From the NCBI RefSeq assembly GCF_900095725.1, contig NZ_FMMP01000015.1:204329-268328 (forward strand): DNA of 64,000 nucleotides, written 5' to 3'. Positions 26,062 to 34,184 of this stretch are shown here, piece after piece (position 1 is the stretch's first letter; each line of letters starts with the position of its first letter). Below the pieces are notes generated by a model. That model had not been told where the DNA came from. It worked only from the letters and a program-made list of their open reading frames with translations, and made no database searches. Both the position numbers and the translations under genes were made by a program. Source of the DNA: Cellulosilyticum sp. I15G10I2 (GTDB lineage: Bacteria > Bacillota > Clostridia > Lachnospirales > Cellulosilyticaceae).

Positions 26062-26898
26062 ATGAAGACAACCAATAAACAAACTAAGACGATTTTAACA
26101 GTTATGATGATGCTGATAGCTTGTGTAGTCATATTTCCTTTTGCATGGATGGTGATATGCTCATTTAAACCCCTTAATGAAATTTATCAATATCCGCCCA
26201 AGCTATTTTCAGCCAATATGTCACTTAATAACTACAAAGAAGTTTTATTTAATCAATCACCTTCTTTTTTGATTTATTTCAAAAACACCTTTATAACGAC
26301 TATTGTATCTGTAATAGGAACAGTTATTACTTCAGCTATGGGGGGCTATGCTTTTGCAAAGCTGAAATTTAAATATAGAGATCAGTTATTTATGCTTTAT
26401 CTCATAACGATGATGGTGCCTTTCCAAGTGCTTATGGTACCACAGTTCATACTATTTAAGTATATGGGTATTTTTAATACTTTATGGGCGCTGATACTGC
26501 CACGTTTATTTACACCTTTAGGCACATTTCTTATGAGGCAATTCTTTTTAGAAGTACCTAATGAAATTTTAGAAGCTGGGAGAGTAGATGGTATGGGTGA
26601 GTTTGGTATTTTCTCTAAGCTCGTTCTGCCACTGGCTAAACCAGCTGTATCAACTGTTGTTATACTGAATTTTGTATGGAGGTGGAATGATTATGAGGCA
26701 CCACTTATCTTTTTAACAAATAATAAACTATACACACTAACGGTAGGGCTTACTAATTTTATAGATGAATCAGGATTCTCTCAGGATCATCTTATTATGG
26801 CAGCTTCAACAGTAGCGCTTATCCCTATGGTGTTAGTCTTTTTATTAGGACAGAAGTATTTTATAGAAGGCTTAGCAAGTGGCAGTGTCAAAGGGTAG
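26062..26898 (+). CDS. CUT1 ABC transporter permease (MalG/UgpE-like)
   Basis: 278 residues, six helices. The EAA loop is EILEAGRVDGMGEFGIFSKLVLPLAKP. It ends with the family tail YFIEGLASGSVKG. It starts 9 bp after the first permease. It completes the membrane channel; the ATPase must come from elsewhere in the genome. Confidence 0.92.
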   Translation: MKTTNKQTKTILTVMMMLIACVVIFPFAWMVICSFKPLNEIYQYPPKLFSANMSLNNYKEVLFNQSPSFLIYFKNTFITTIVSVIGTVITSAMGGYAFAKLKFKYRDQLFMLYLITMMVPFQVLMVPQFILFKYMGIFNTLWALILPRLFTPLGTFLMRQFFLEVPNEILEAGRVDGMGEFGIFSKLVLPLAKPAVSTVVILNFVWRWNDYEAPLIFLTNNKLYTLTVGLTNFIDESGFSQDHLIMAASTVALIPMVLVFLLGQKYFIEGLASGSVKG

Positions 26899-26954
26899 GG
26901 AGAATTTTAGAGATGTGGAGTAAGTTATAGTTGAAAATAATGAGGTGAAAAAAT

Positions 26955-28739
26955 ATGACATATATAGATAAGCAATATGATGTAGTTGTTGTAGGTGGTG
27001 GGCTGGCGGGAGTCTGTGCGGCCATAGCTAGCAGTAGAAATGGTGTTCGGACAGCGCTTATTCAAGACAGACCAGTACTTGGTGGTAATGCGAGTTCGGA
27101 AATAAGAATGCATATTTGTGGTGCTAATATGCATGGGACGAGGGAGAATGCCAGAGAGACAGGGATCATAGAAGAAATACAACTTGAAAACAGAAAGAAA
27201 AATCCCAATCATTCTTTTTCTATTTTAGATACGATACTTTGGGAAAAAGTAAACTTTCAAGAGAACTTAGAGCTGTATTTAAATACGAGAATGATAGATG
27301 TGGCAACAAACAATAATGAGATTATTTCAGTATCAGCACACCAGCTTACTACGGAAAAAGACTTTTTATTTAAGGCCAAAATATTTATAGACTGTACAGG
27401 AGACAGTAGTCTTGCCTATAAAGCAGGGGCAAACTATAGAGTTGGAAGAGAGTCAAAAGATGAGTTTGGAGAACAATTTGCGCCTGAGCAGGCAGATCAT
27501 TATACGATGGGGAACACCGTTATGTTTAAGGCGATAGACATGGGGGGACCTGTACCTTTTGAAAAACCTGATTGGGCTTATACTTTTACAGAGGAAGATC
27601 TCAAGTACAGAGGACACAGCGCCGTTAATAATAAGCTTGAACATTATGGCGTAGATTCCGGCTATTGGTGGATAGAACTGGGGGGCACAGATAATACGAT
27701 TGATGATGCAGAAGAGATTAGAGATGAGCTTTTAAAGACAGTGTATGGCATATGGGATCATATCAAAAATGGTGGAGAACATGGTGCAGAAAACTATACA
27801 TTAGACTGGGTGCAGTTCTTACCAGGCAAACGTGAAAGCCGAAGGATAGAAGGGGATTATATCCTTAAAGAACAAGATTTACTGCAAGGAAGAGTGTTTG
27901 AAGATGCGGTAGCCTATGGTGGATGGCCAATGGATATGCATCCACCAGAAGGATTTAAACATAAAGGAAAAAGTACGGATTTTATAAGGGTGCCTCTATA
28001 TACTATCCCTTATAGATGTTTTTACTCTAAAAATATTAATAATTTAATGATGGCCGGTAGGAATATCAGTGCATCTCATATGGCTTTTGGTTCTATTAGA
28101 ATTATGGGAACTTGTGCAGTAGGCGGGCAGGCCGTGGGAATAGCAGCAGCTATGGCAATAGGCTATAACTGTATGCCAAGAGAAATAGGGACTCACATAA
28201 AAGAGCTACAGCAAAAACTCTTAAAAGAAGACTGTTATATAGTGGGTTATAAAAATAAAGATAAAGCCGATAAAGCTCTTGGGGCAAAGGTAATAGCTTC
28301 CAGCGAAACAGATAAAGGCAAAGCTATAAATGTTATAAATGGTGTAGCTAGAATGGTTGAAGAGAATGTGAATTGCTGGATTTCAGACGCCATAGGCAAC
28401 GATGGGGAATGGATTGAACTTCAGCTGGCGGGTCAACAAGAAATAAAAGAGGTGCATATTAAATTTGACTCAGCACTATCAACTGAAATATCAACCACGC
28501 TTTCAGACGTTGTTCGCTCCAATCAGATACAAGGACTGCCTGGAACACTAGCTAAACATTATGCAATACAAATAATAGATAGAGATAAGGTTATTTATAC
28601 TCATGAGATTAAACATAATTATTTAAGGCACAATAAACATCAAATGCCTTCTGGCGTATATGGTGATAAGGTTAAAATTATTATTTATACTACGCAGGGA
28701 GTGGGAGAAGCGAGAATATTTGAAGTAAGAGTTTATTAG
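26955..28739 (+). CDS. FAD-dependent oxidoreductase (PF12831 type) with C-terminal beta-sandwich
   Basis: 594 residues. The N-terminal dinucleotide fold reads YDVVVVGGGLAGVCAAIA, followed by RPVLGGNASSEIRMHICGANMHG, a signature of the FAD_oxidored family found in polysaccharide-use loci. IDCTGDSSLAYKAGA and GTCAVGGQAVGIAAAMA complete the FAD site. Residues about 440-594 resemble a discoidin-like carbohydrate-binding sandwich. There is no signal peptide, so it is cytoplasmic. It is the last gene of the sugar transporter operon and probably oxidises the imported sugar or a derivative; the reaction is unknown. Confidence 0.85.
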   Translation: MTYIDKQYDVVVVGGGLAGVCAAIASSRNGVRTALIQDRPVLGGNASSEIRMHICGANMHGTRENARETGIIEEIQLENRKKNPNHSFSILDTILWEKVNFQENLELYLNTRMIDVATNNNEIISVSAHQLTTEKDFLFKAKIFIDCTGDSSLAYKAGANYRVGRESKDEFGEQFAPEQADHYTMGNTVMFKAIDMGGPVPFEKPDWAYTFTEEDLKYRGHSAVNNKLEHYGVDSGYWWIELGGTDNTIDDAEEIRDELLKTVYGIWDHIKNGGEHGAENYTLDWVQFLPGKRESRRIEGDYILKEQDLLQGRVFEDAVAYGGWPMDMHPPEGFKHKGKSTDFIRVPLYTIPYRCFYSKNINNLMMAGRNISASHMAFGSIRIMGTCAVGGQAVGIAAAMAIGYNCMPREIGTHIKELQQKLLKEDCYIVGYKNKDKADKALGAKVIASSETDKGKAINVINGVARMVEENVNCWISDAIGNDGEWIELQLAGQQEIKEVHIKFDSALSTEISTTLSDVVRSNQIQGLPGTLAKHYAIQIIDRDKVIYTHEIKHNYLRHNKHQMPSGVYGDKVKIIIYTTQGVGEARIFEVRVY

Positions 28740-28907
28740 AATTGATATAAGTAGCAATGCATAAAAAATAGATAAAAAATATGTGCAAAATGTCCATTTT
28801 TTGTTATACTATTAGGGAAAGCTTACAATAGTATTTGTAACCTAGATAGAGGCTGCAAATTAGATATTGCAAGGTATGATCTGAGTGAAGAAAGGATATA
28901 TATTGCT

Positions 28908-29756
28908 ATGATAGATTTGCATGTGCATTCTACGGTATCTGATGGGAGTAATACACCTAAAGAAATAATAAGAATGGCTTATGAGAAAAAAATAAAATTG
29001 CTAGCCTTAACGGACCACGATAACATAGAAGGTCTTGAAGAGGCAAAAATGGAGGCAAGTCGATATAATATTGAATTTTTAGATGGAATTGAAGTTAGTG
29101 CATCCTATAAAACCGGTAGGTTGCTTCACATTTTAGGACTTGGTATAGATACTAAAAACGCATCTTTTTTAAAAACATATACTAAGTTTAGAAAAACAAG
29201 AGAAGAAAAGGTTGAAAATATCTTGCGACTCATTAATAAGCAAGGTATTTCTATAAATATAGAAGAATTAACAGAATTTGCTGTTGGAAAATACCTAGAC
29301 CGACAAACCATAGCCAAATGTTTAGTCAAAAAAGGGATATGCATGAAAGTTCAGGAAGCCTGGGAAAAATATTTAGACCCTATTGCCTACGAAAAAGGAG
29401 AGCTTTTAGAGGTTGATGAAACGATAGATATGATTAAAAAATCTGGAGGACTTTCTTTTTTGGCACATTATCCTAAGATGATAGGACTTGCAGGTTATAC
29501 GGAGTATGAAAAAGAAGAGCACATTAAGTATTTGGTGTCCTTAGGATTAGATGGTATCGAATGTTATTACCCATCCTTTAGTGAGGAAGATACTAAGTAT
29601 GGGGAATATCTAGCAAAAAAATACAACCTTTTATGTTCCGGCGGATCAGATTTTCATGGAAGCAATAGGCCAGAAGTTTCCCTTGGCAGCGGAGGCGGAG
29701 ATTTTTGCATTCCTAATAGAGTATATGAGGAGATTAAAGTAAGGCTATTAAAGTAG
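28908..29756 (+). CDS. PHP domain phosphoesterase (RNase AM / YciV-like)
   Basis: 282 residues. The PHP metal site is seen as MIDLHVHSTVSDG, LTDHDNIEG, a central His in SFLAHYPKM and the final SGGSDFHGS. Members hydrolyse 3',5'-nucleotide bisphosphates or the 5' ends of RNA. The start ATG has AAAGGAT about 10 nt upstream. A TATACT box near 28805 gives it its own promoter, separate from the sugar operon. Confidence 0.88.
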   Translation: MIDLHVHSTVSDGSNTPKEIIRMAYEKKIKLLALTDHDNIEGLEEAKMEASRYNIEFLDGIEVSASYKTGRLLHILGLGIDTKNASFLKTYTKFRKTREEKVENILRLINKQGISINIEELTEFAVGKYLDRQTIAKCLVKKGICMKVQEAWEKYLDPIAYEKGELLEVDETIDMIKKSGGLSFLAHYPKMIGLAGYTEYEKEEHIKYLVSLGLDGIECYYPSFSEEDTKYGEYLAKKYNLLCSGGSDFHGSNRPEVSLGSGGGDFCIPNRVYEEIKVRLLK

Positions 29757-29794
29757 TAGAATACAAAAATCAACTAAATCAAATTAGTGAATTA

Positions 29795-29829
29795 GGGGAC
29801 AGGTACCCAATAAGTGGGTATTTGTCCCC
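29795..29829. repeat. REP-like palindrome with GGGGACA / TGTCCCC ends
   Basis: Imperfect hairpin in which GGGGACA and TACCC pair with GGGTA and TGTCCCC. A related GGGGACAGGTCTCC lies at 30870-30883 and GTGCCTGGCAC in the terminator at 34132. Such words are widespread in clostridial intergenic regions. In the 29757-30029 gap I see nothing else firm apart from the truA ribosome site. Confidence 0.5.
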
Positions 29830-30029
29830 AGAACTTATTTTAAAACACCTACTTTATGCTTAAATCGTTTTTAATAGCTCATTCCCTGAACTGGAGTTTT
29901 TTCAATCATTTTAATGATAGTATCTATAAGAGAGAATAATAGCCTTTGAACAAACAAATAAATAGGTAAATAAATAGTTTTGTGTTAAGATGAACAATAT
30001 AACCTAAAATAACCTAAAGGCGGAATAGC

Positions 30030-30767
30030 ATGAGAAACTTTAAGATAGTAGTCCAGTATGATGGCAGCAGATATAAGGGATGGCAGATTCAACAAGATAA
30101 TGATTTAACGGTACAAGGTAAGATACAAGCAGTACTCACTAAGATGGCAGAAGAACCAGTAGAAGTAATAGGCTGTGACAGAACAGATATAGGGGCACAC
30201 GCGGAAAACTATATTGCTAACTTTCACACAGCATGTGACCTCAGTAAAGATATAATATTAAATTACCTTTATGAATTTCTACCTGAAGACATTGTTGTAA
30301 AATCGATACAAGAAGTAGGGGAAAGATTTCATGCAAGATACAATGTAAAATCAATGACCTATGTTTATACAATAGATAATAATACTTTTAGAAATGTATT
30401 CAATAGAAAATACACCTATCATACAGATGATAAGCTTGATATATTTGAAATGGAAAAAGCAGCCCAAGTGCTAGTTGGGACCCATGATTTTCAGAGTTTT
30501 ACAACACTTAAAGTGGGTAATAAGTCTACGGTTAGAACACTCAATTTTATCGACATCACTGTAAATGATGGCATAATAAAAATAGAAATGAATGCAAATG
30601 ATTTCTTGTGGAATATGCCAAGGATTGTCAGTGGAATGCTTTTAGAAGTAGGCACAGGAAAATTGAAAGCATCCGATGTACAAAAGTTATTAGATGAAAA
30701 GAAAAAGCCAGAGGGTGGGCCAATAGCTAAGGCAAAAGGTTTATGTTTAACAGAAGTTACGTATTAA
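30030..30767 (+). CDS. truA: tRNA pseudouridine synthase A
   Basis: 245 residues, normal length. TruA converts uridines 38-40 of tRNA anticodon arms to pseudouridine. The catalytic Asp is in GCDRTDIGAHA; other motifs are VQYDGSRYKGWQIQ, RFHARYNVKSMTYVY and GTHDFQSFTT. GGCGG precedes the ATG. It is not in the usual ribosomal-protein context (rplQ-ecf-truA), so it may be a second, unlinked TruA paralogue. Confidence 0.92.
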   Translation: MRNFKIVVQYDGSRYKGWQIQQDNDLTVQGKIQAVLTKMAEEPVEVIGCDRTDIGAHAENYIANFHTACDLSKDIILNYLYEFLPEDIVVKSIQEVGERFHARYNVKSMTYVYTIDNNTFRNVFNRKYTYHTDDKLDIFEMEKAAQVLVGTHDFQSFTTLKVGNKSTVRTLNFIDITVNDGIIKIEMNANDFLWNMPRIVSGMLLEVGTGKLKASDVQKLLDEKKKPEGGPIAKAKGLCLTEVTY

Positions 30768-30788
30768 AATAGGTGAATGACTAAAAAT

Positions 30789-30835
30789 AAGATGTTCTAA
30801 AGGGGAGGGATACTTGTCTTTGGAACATCTTTTTG
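30789..30835 (+). terminator. Intrinsic terminator after truA
   Basis: AAGATGTTC / GAACATCTT stem (30789-30797, 30823-30831) followed by TTTT. Confidence 0.85.
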
Positions 30836-30899
30836 TGTATCGATTATCTACTAAGACGTATGTGGGTATGGGGACAGGTCTCCAATATTCATGTCAAAG

Positions 30900-30933
30900 A
30901 TGCAACTTGGTATTTCTTCTATGCAACTTGGTA
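30900..30933 (+). promoter_or_regulatory. Direct repeats, probable LytTR operator
   Basis: ATGCAACTTGGTA occurs at 30900-30912 and exactly again at 30921-30933, a 21-bp period (two helical turns). The second copy ends 9 bp before the -35 of the LytTR gene promoter. LytTR proteins bind paired direct repeats of this kind as activators, so autoregulation is likely. Confidence 0.65.
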
Positions 30934-30942
30934 GGATAATTA

Positions 30943-30971
30943 TTTACTAAATCTAAGATAGTGACTATAGT
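30943..30971 (+). promoter_or_regulatory. Promoter of the LytTR-DUF3021-ABC operon
   Basis: TTTACT (30943-30948), 17-bp spacer, TATAGT (30966-30971). The start of transcription would be near 30978, leaving a leader of about 30 nt with AGGAGGTGG before the GTG at 31009. A weak -35 fits an activated promoter. Confidence 0.6.
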
Positions 30972-31008
30972 GTAAGTAAGAACATTGTTTTTACAGGAGG
31001 TGGATTCA

Positions 31009-31446
31009 GTGAAAGTAACTATAGATGAATCAATAAATTATCTGGAAACTGAAATAATCATTAAATGTTCTGAGGTTAATGAGGAGACTCAAAAGCTTAT
31101 TTTAATGCTTAAGAACTCTGAGAAAAAAATCTTTGGTGTCATCGGAAAGGCAACTCAATTAATTGATCCTCACAATATTCTTTACTTTGAAAGTGTGGAT
31201 AAAAAGACTTTTATCTATACTAAAGAGCAGGTTTTAGAGTCGCCTCTTAGGCTTTATGAAGTTGAGAGTAAGCTTTCTGATCATGATTTTTTTAGGGCCA
31301 GCAAATCTACTATCATTAATATGAGTAAGATCGAGAAGCTCACACCAAAATTAAATGGTAAGTTAGAAGTTCTCCTGGAGAATAATGAAAAAATCATTGT
31401 TTCGAGGCAGTATGTACCTATTTTAAAAGAAATTTTGGGACTATAG
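31009..31446 (+). CDS. LytTR domain DNA-binding regulator
   Basis: 145 residues. Without a receiver domain; the C-terminal LytTR domain occupies about residues 40-145 (IDPHNILYFESVDKKTFIYT, FFRASKSTIINMSKIEKL, LLENNEKIIVSRQYV). GTG start at 31009, 6 nt after AGGAGGTGG; the longer frame to 30985 has no site. Next gene is a DUF3021 membrane protein, the standard partner in LytTR regulatory systems in which the membrane protein restrains the regulator. The downstream ABC exporter is probably the output. Confidence 0.9.
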   Translation: MKVTIDESINYLETEIIIKCSEVNEETQKLILMLKNSEKKIFGVIGKATQLIDPHNILYFESVDKKTFIYTKEQVLESPLRLYEVESKLSDHDFFRASKSTIINMSKIEKLTPKLNGKLEVLLENNEKIIVSRQYVPILKEILGL

Positions 31447-31459
31447 AGGAGGGGTTTTT

Positions 31460-31918
31460 ATGAAGAAATATATGGAAATTATTGTACAATTTAAATTTGT
31501 ATGGGGATTGTTTTTCACAGGATCTATTATCATCTATACTATTATCAATATGCTTCTAGGCAAGACTTCTATGGATTTTATCACGGTTTGGCAATTTATA
31601 CTGCTTACTATAACGCTAACTTTCATTTATTATCTTATTTTTGGCGAATTTATATTAAAAACACTTCACGTAAGGTATAAAGTGCTTGTTCATTTTTTAT
31701 TATCTTATATGACACTTCTTATAGGCGCTCATTTGCTTAAATGGATTGATACTTCAAATGTTTCTCATTTAGGACTATTTACCATAGGATGTATCATTCT
31801 TTATTTAGCTGTTTCTCTTTCCTTTTTTATGTATTATAAAAGTACCGGTGAGCAGTTAAATAAAAAACTTGCACTCTATAAACGACAAAAGAGTGGGGAG
31901 GAGAAGCATAATGATTAA
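31460..31918 (+). CDS. DUF3021 family membrane protein
   Basis: 152 residues with four hydrophobic helices (about 12-32, 41-62, 73-92, 101-122) and a basic C-terminal tail. DUF3021 proteins accompany LytTR regulators and are thought to hold them inactive at the membrane. It lies 13 bp after the regulator and overlaps the ATPase gene by 8 bp, so the whole set is translationally linked. Confidence 0.85.
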   Translation: MKKYMEIIVQFKFVWGLFFTGSIIIYTIINMLLGKTSMDFITVWQFILLTITLTFIYYLIFGEFILKTLHVRYKVLVHFLLSYMTLLIGAHLLKWIDTSNVSHLGLFTIGCIILYLAVSLSFFMYYKSTGEQLNKKLALYKRQKSGEEKHND

Positions 31919-32750
31919 AGTAGAAAAGCTATTTTTTGCATACCCAAGGATGAAAGAAGATGTCTTAAAGGATTTAAATTTTGAAGTAGGAGAAGGGGAG
32001 ATATTTGGACTTTTAGGACCCTCAGGAGCAGGTAAAAGTACACTTCAAAAAATTCTCTTGGGCCTTCTTAAAGGCTATAGAGGCAGTGCTAAGGTTATGG
32101 GGAAAGAAGTTAGTGCTATGGAAACAACTTATTACGATAAGATTGGTGTAGGTTTTGAGCTACCAAATCTCTATGAGCAGCTTACGGTGCTTGAAAATAT
32201 GCAGACCTTTTCAAAGCTGTATACAAAGCCTGCAAGTATAGAAAGCTTACTCAGAGATGTTGGCCTTTATGAACATAAGACTAAAAAAGTTTCTCAGATA
32301 TCAAAAGGCATGAAGATGCGTCTTAATTTTTGCAGAGCACTTATTGGCACACCGGAGATATTATTTCTGGATGAACCTACATCAGGACTTGATCCTAATA
32401 ATATAGAGGTGATTAGAAAGCTTGTCTTAAAACAAAAAGAATTAGGAAGAACGATAATACTTACCACCCATAATATGAGTTTTGCAGAAGAGGTTTGTGA
32501 TAGGGTAGGGTTTGTAGTAGAGGGAGAAATTAAGAAGATAGGAACGCCAGCTTTCTTAAAATACGAGTATGGGGAAAATAAAGTATGTGTTAGAACAACG
32601 GATAGGATACAAGAATTTGAAATGAAGGGAATAGATCAAAACAAACTGTTTTTAGAGGCAATAAAACACTCGGACTTAAAACAAATTTATACTAAACAGC
32701 CTTCTCTTGAAGAAATATTCTCTATTGTAACGGGGAGGGTACTTATATGA
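31911..32750 (+). CDS. ABC transporter ATP-binding protein (ABC-2 exporter type)
   Basis: 279 residues. Walker A GPSGAGKST, Q loop region YEQLTVLENM, signature ISKGMKMRL (variant of LSGGQ), Walker B ILFLDEPTSG, H-loop LTTHNM. The degenerate signature Ser-Lys-Gly is common in antibiotic and lantibiotic export ATPases. ATG at 31911 follows GGGGAGGAG. It powers the two permeases that follow. ATGA overlap with the first permease gene. Confidence 0.92.
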   Translation: MIKVEKLFFAYPRMKEDVLKDLNFEVGEGEIFGLLGPSGAGKSTLQKILLGLLKGYRGSAKVMGKEVSAMETTYYDKIGVGFELPNLYEQLTVLENMQTFSKLYTKPASIESLLRDVGLYEHKTKKVSQISKGMKMRLNFCRALIGTPEILFLDEPTSGLDPNNIEVIRKLVLKQKELGRTIILTTHNMSFAEEVCDRVGFVVEGEIKKIGTPAFLKYEYGENKVCVRTTDRIQEFEMKGIDQNKLFLEAIKHSDLKQIYTKQPSLEEIFSIVTGRVLI

Positions 32751-33430
32751 TACGGCTAGCGTGGCTAAAACACGAGGTCAAACTGCAGATCAAAAATGGT
32801 CTATATGGTATTTATATATTAGTTAATCTCATTTATCTTTTCTTACTTGGCTATGTGCCGGAAGAATCTAAAGAACTCGTTCTTTCGCTTATAATTTTCA
32901 GTGATCCTACGATACTGGGAATGGTTTTTATAGGCGCATTCATTTTACTTGAAAAAATAAATGGGGTTACAGGAGGAATTGCTGTGAGTCCCTTAGGGGC
33001 AGCAAACTATATAAAGGGGAAGATGTTCTCCATGCTTTTTATTTCTCTGATAACTTCTCTTGTACTTGCGATAGGGGTAAAAGGGTTAGACTTTAATATA
33101 GGCGGGCTTATTAGTATTGTTACGATAAGTAGTATGCTATTTACACTATTAGGCATTTTAACAGCGGTTTATACTAAGACAATTAATGGGTATTTGATAA
33201 GCATAATGGGAATCGGACTAGTAACAGGACTACCACTGATGAGTTATTTTGGATGGATGAAGCTGCCGTTTGCTAAGATGATTCCAACCTACTCTATATT
33301 TTCGTTAATTGAAAAGAGTATTACAGGGGAAAAGATATTAGCATTTCCTAATACATTTTTATTAGTATGGCTTCTAAGTATTTATTGGCTTACAGTTTCA
33401 AAAGTAAATAGTAAATTGTTTAGGGGGTGA
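32747..33430 (+). CDS. ABC-2 type permease, first subunit
   Basis: 227 residues with six hydrophobic stretches. GGIAVSPLGAANYIKGKM is a conserved cytoplasmic loop of fluoroquinolone-exporter-like permeases. Overlaps the ATPase stop (ATGA). Substrate unknown; could be a peptide, lipid or drug. Confidence 0.85.
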   Translation: MIRLAWLKHEVKLQIKNGLYGIYILVNLIYLFLLGYVPEESKELVLSLIIFSDPTILGMVFIGAFILLEKINGVTGGIAVSPLGAANYIKGKMFSMLFISLITSLVLAIGVKGLDFNIGGLISIVTISSMLFTLLGILTAVYTKTINGYLISIMGIGLVTGLPLMSYFGWMKLPFAKMIPTYSIFSLIEKSITGEKILAFPNTFLLVWLLSIYWLTVSKVNSKLFRG

Positions 33431-33434
33431 GTGT

Positions 33435-34112
33435 ATGTATCAAGAAGTGCTTAAAAATGATATCAGGTATATGAAAAAGGATCCTATGGTGTGGATGATC
33501 CTTAGTGTGCCGATTCTATATATAGCAATCTATCATCTGCTTGTTTTAAGATTAGATTTTTTGTTACCGTATAAGGGTGCTATTCAATATATGATTATAG
33601 TTCTGATGCCTTTTTTTATTGGCATGGTATTAGGTTTTAGAATGTTAGATGAGAAAGATGAGCATATGCTTAGTTTTTATGCCGTGAGTCCCTTAGGCAT
33701 AAGAGGTTATATAGGACTCCGAGTCGCAATGGCAGTGATATTAAACTTACTTGGGATCATAATGATTGGGATGTTTGGCGTTTTTCCAAGGGCATATTGG
33801 TTTTTTATACTTATCCAAACACTATTACTCGCACCCTTTGTTTTTTTGATTTTAGGCTTAATAGGCAAAAATAAAATTCAGGGGCTGACACTTGTTAAAA
33901 TAATGGGAATGATTTTTATGTTACCCCTATTAAAGCTGATTAAAGCTAATCCACTGGATAAAATATTTATACTTATTCCAAGCTATAATATTTTTGAACT
34001 TATTGTAAATCAAGCTTTTGATTATGGTGTATTTGTCTATATAGGGGCATTATGCCTAGGCATCTATATACTTATAGAGTCATTTAGTCATAAGTGTATC
34101 AGTGAAATCTAA
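33435..34112 (+). CDS. ABC-2 type permease, second subunit
   Basis: 225 residues, six hydrophobic stretches. It shares the motif YAVSPLGIRGYIGLR with AVSPLGAANYIKGK of the first permease, so the two are distant paralogues and probably form a heterodimer. AGGGGGTGA upstream. Last gene of the LytTR operon, ended by the terminator at 34132. Confidence 0.85.
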   Translation: MYQEVLKNDIRYMKKDPMVWMILSVPILYIAIYHLLVLRLDFLLPYKGAIQYMIIVLMPFFIGMVLGFRMLDEKDEHMLSFYAVSPLGIRGYIGLRVAMAVILNLLGIIMIGMFGVFPRAYWFFILIQTLLLAPFVFLILGLIGKNKIQGLTLVKIMGMIFMLPLLKLIKANPLDKIFILIPSYNIFELIVNQAFDYGVFVYIGALCLGIYILIESFSHKCISEI

Positions 34113-34131
34113 CCGAATAGCTAAATAACTT

Positions 34132-34168
34132 CAATAACTGTAGTGCCTGGCACTACAGTTATTGAGTT
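34132..34168. terminator. Intrinsic terminator with GTGCCTGGCAC loop
   Basis: Perfect inverted repeat CAATAACTGTAGTGCC / GGCACTACAGTTATTG, followed by TTTT. It lies between convergent operons and can serve both. The central GTGCCTGGCAC is a common clostridial REP-type word. Confidence 0.8.
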
Positions 34169-34184
34169 TTATGGTTAAGAGAGA

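Noticed and set aside
30900..30933. Start of a CRISPR array
   Set aside because: Only two 13-bp repeats with 8 bp between them and no cas genes; promoter context points to an operator.
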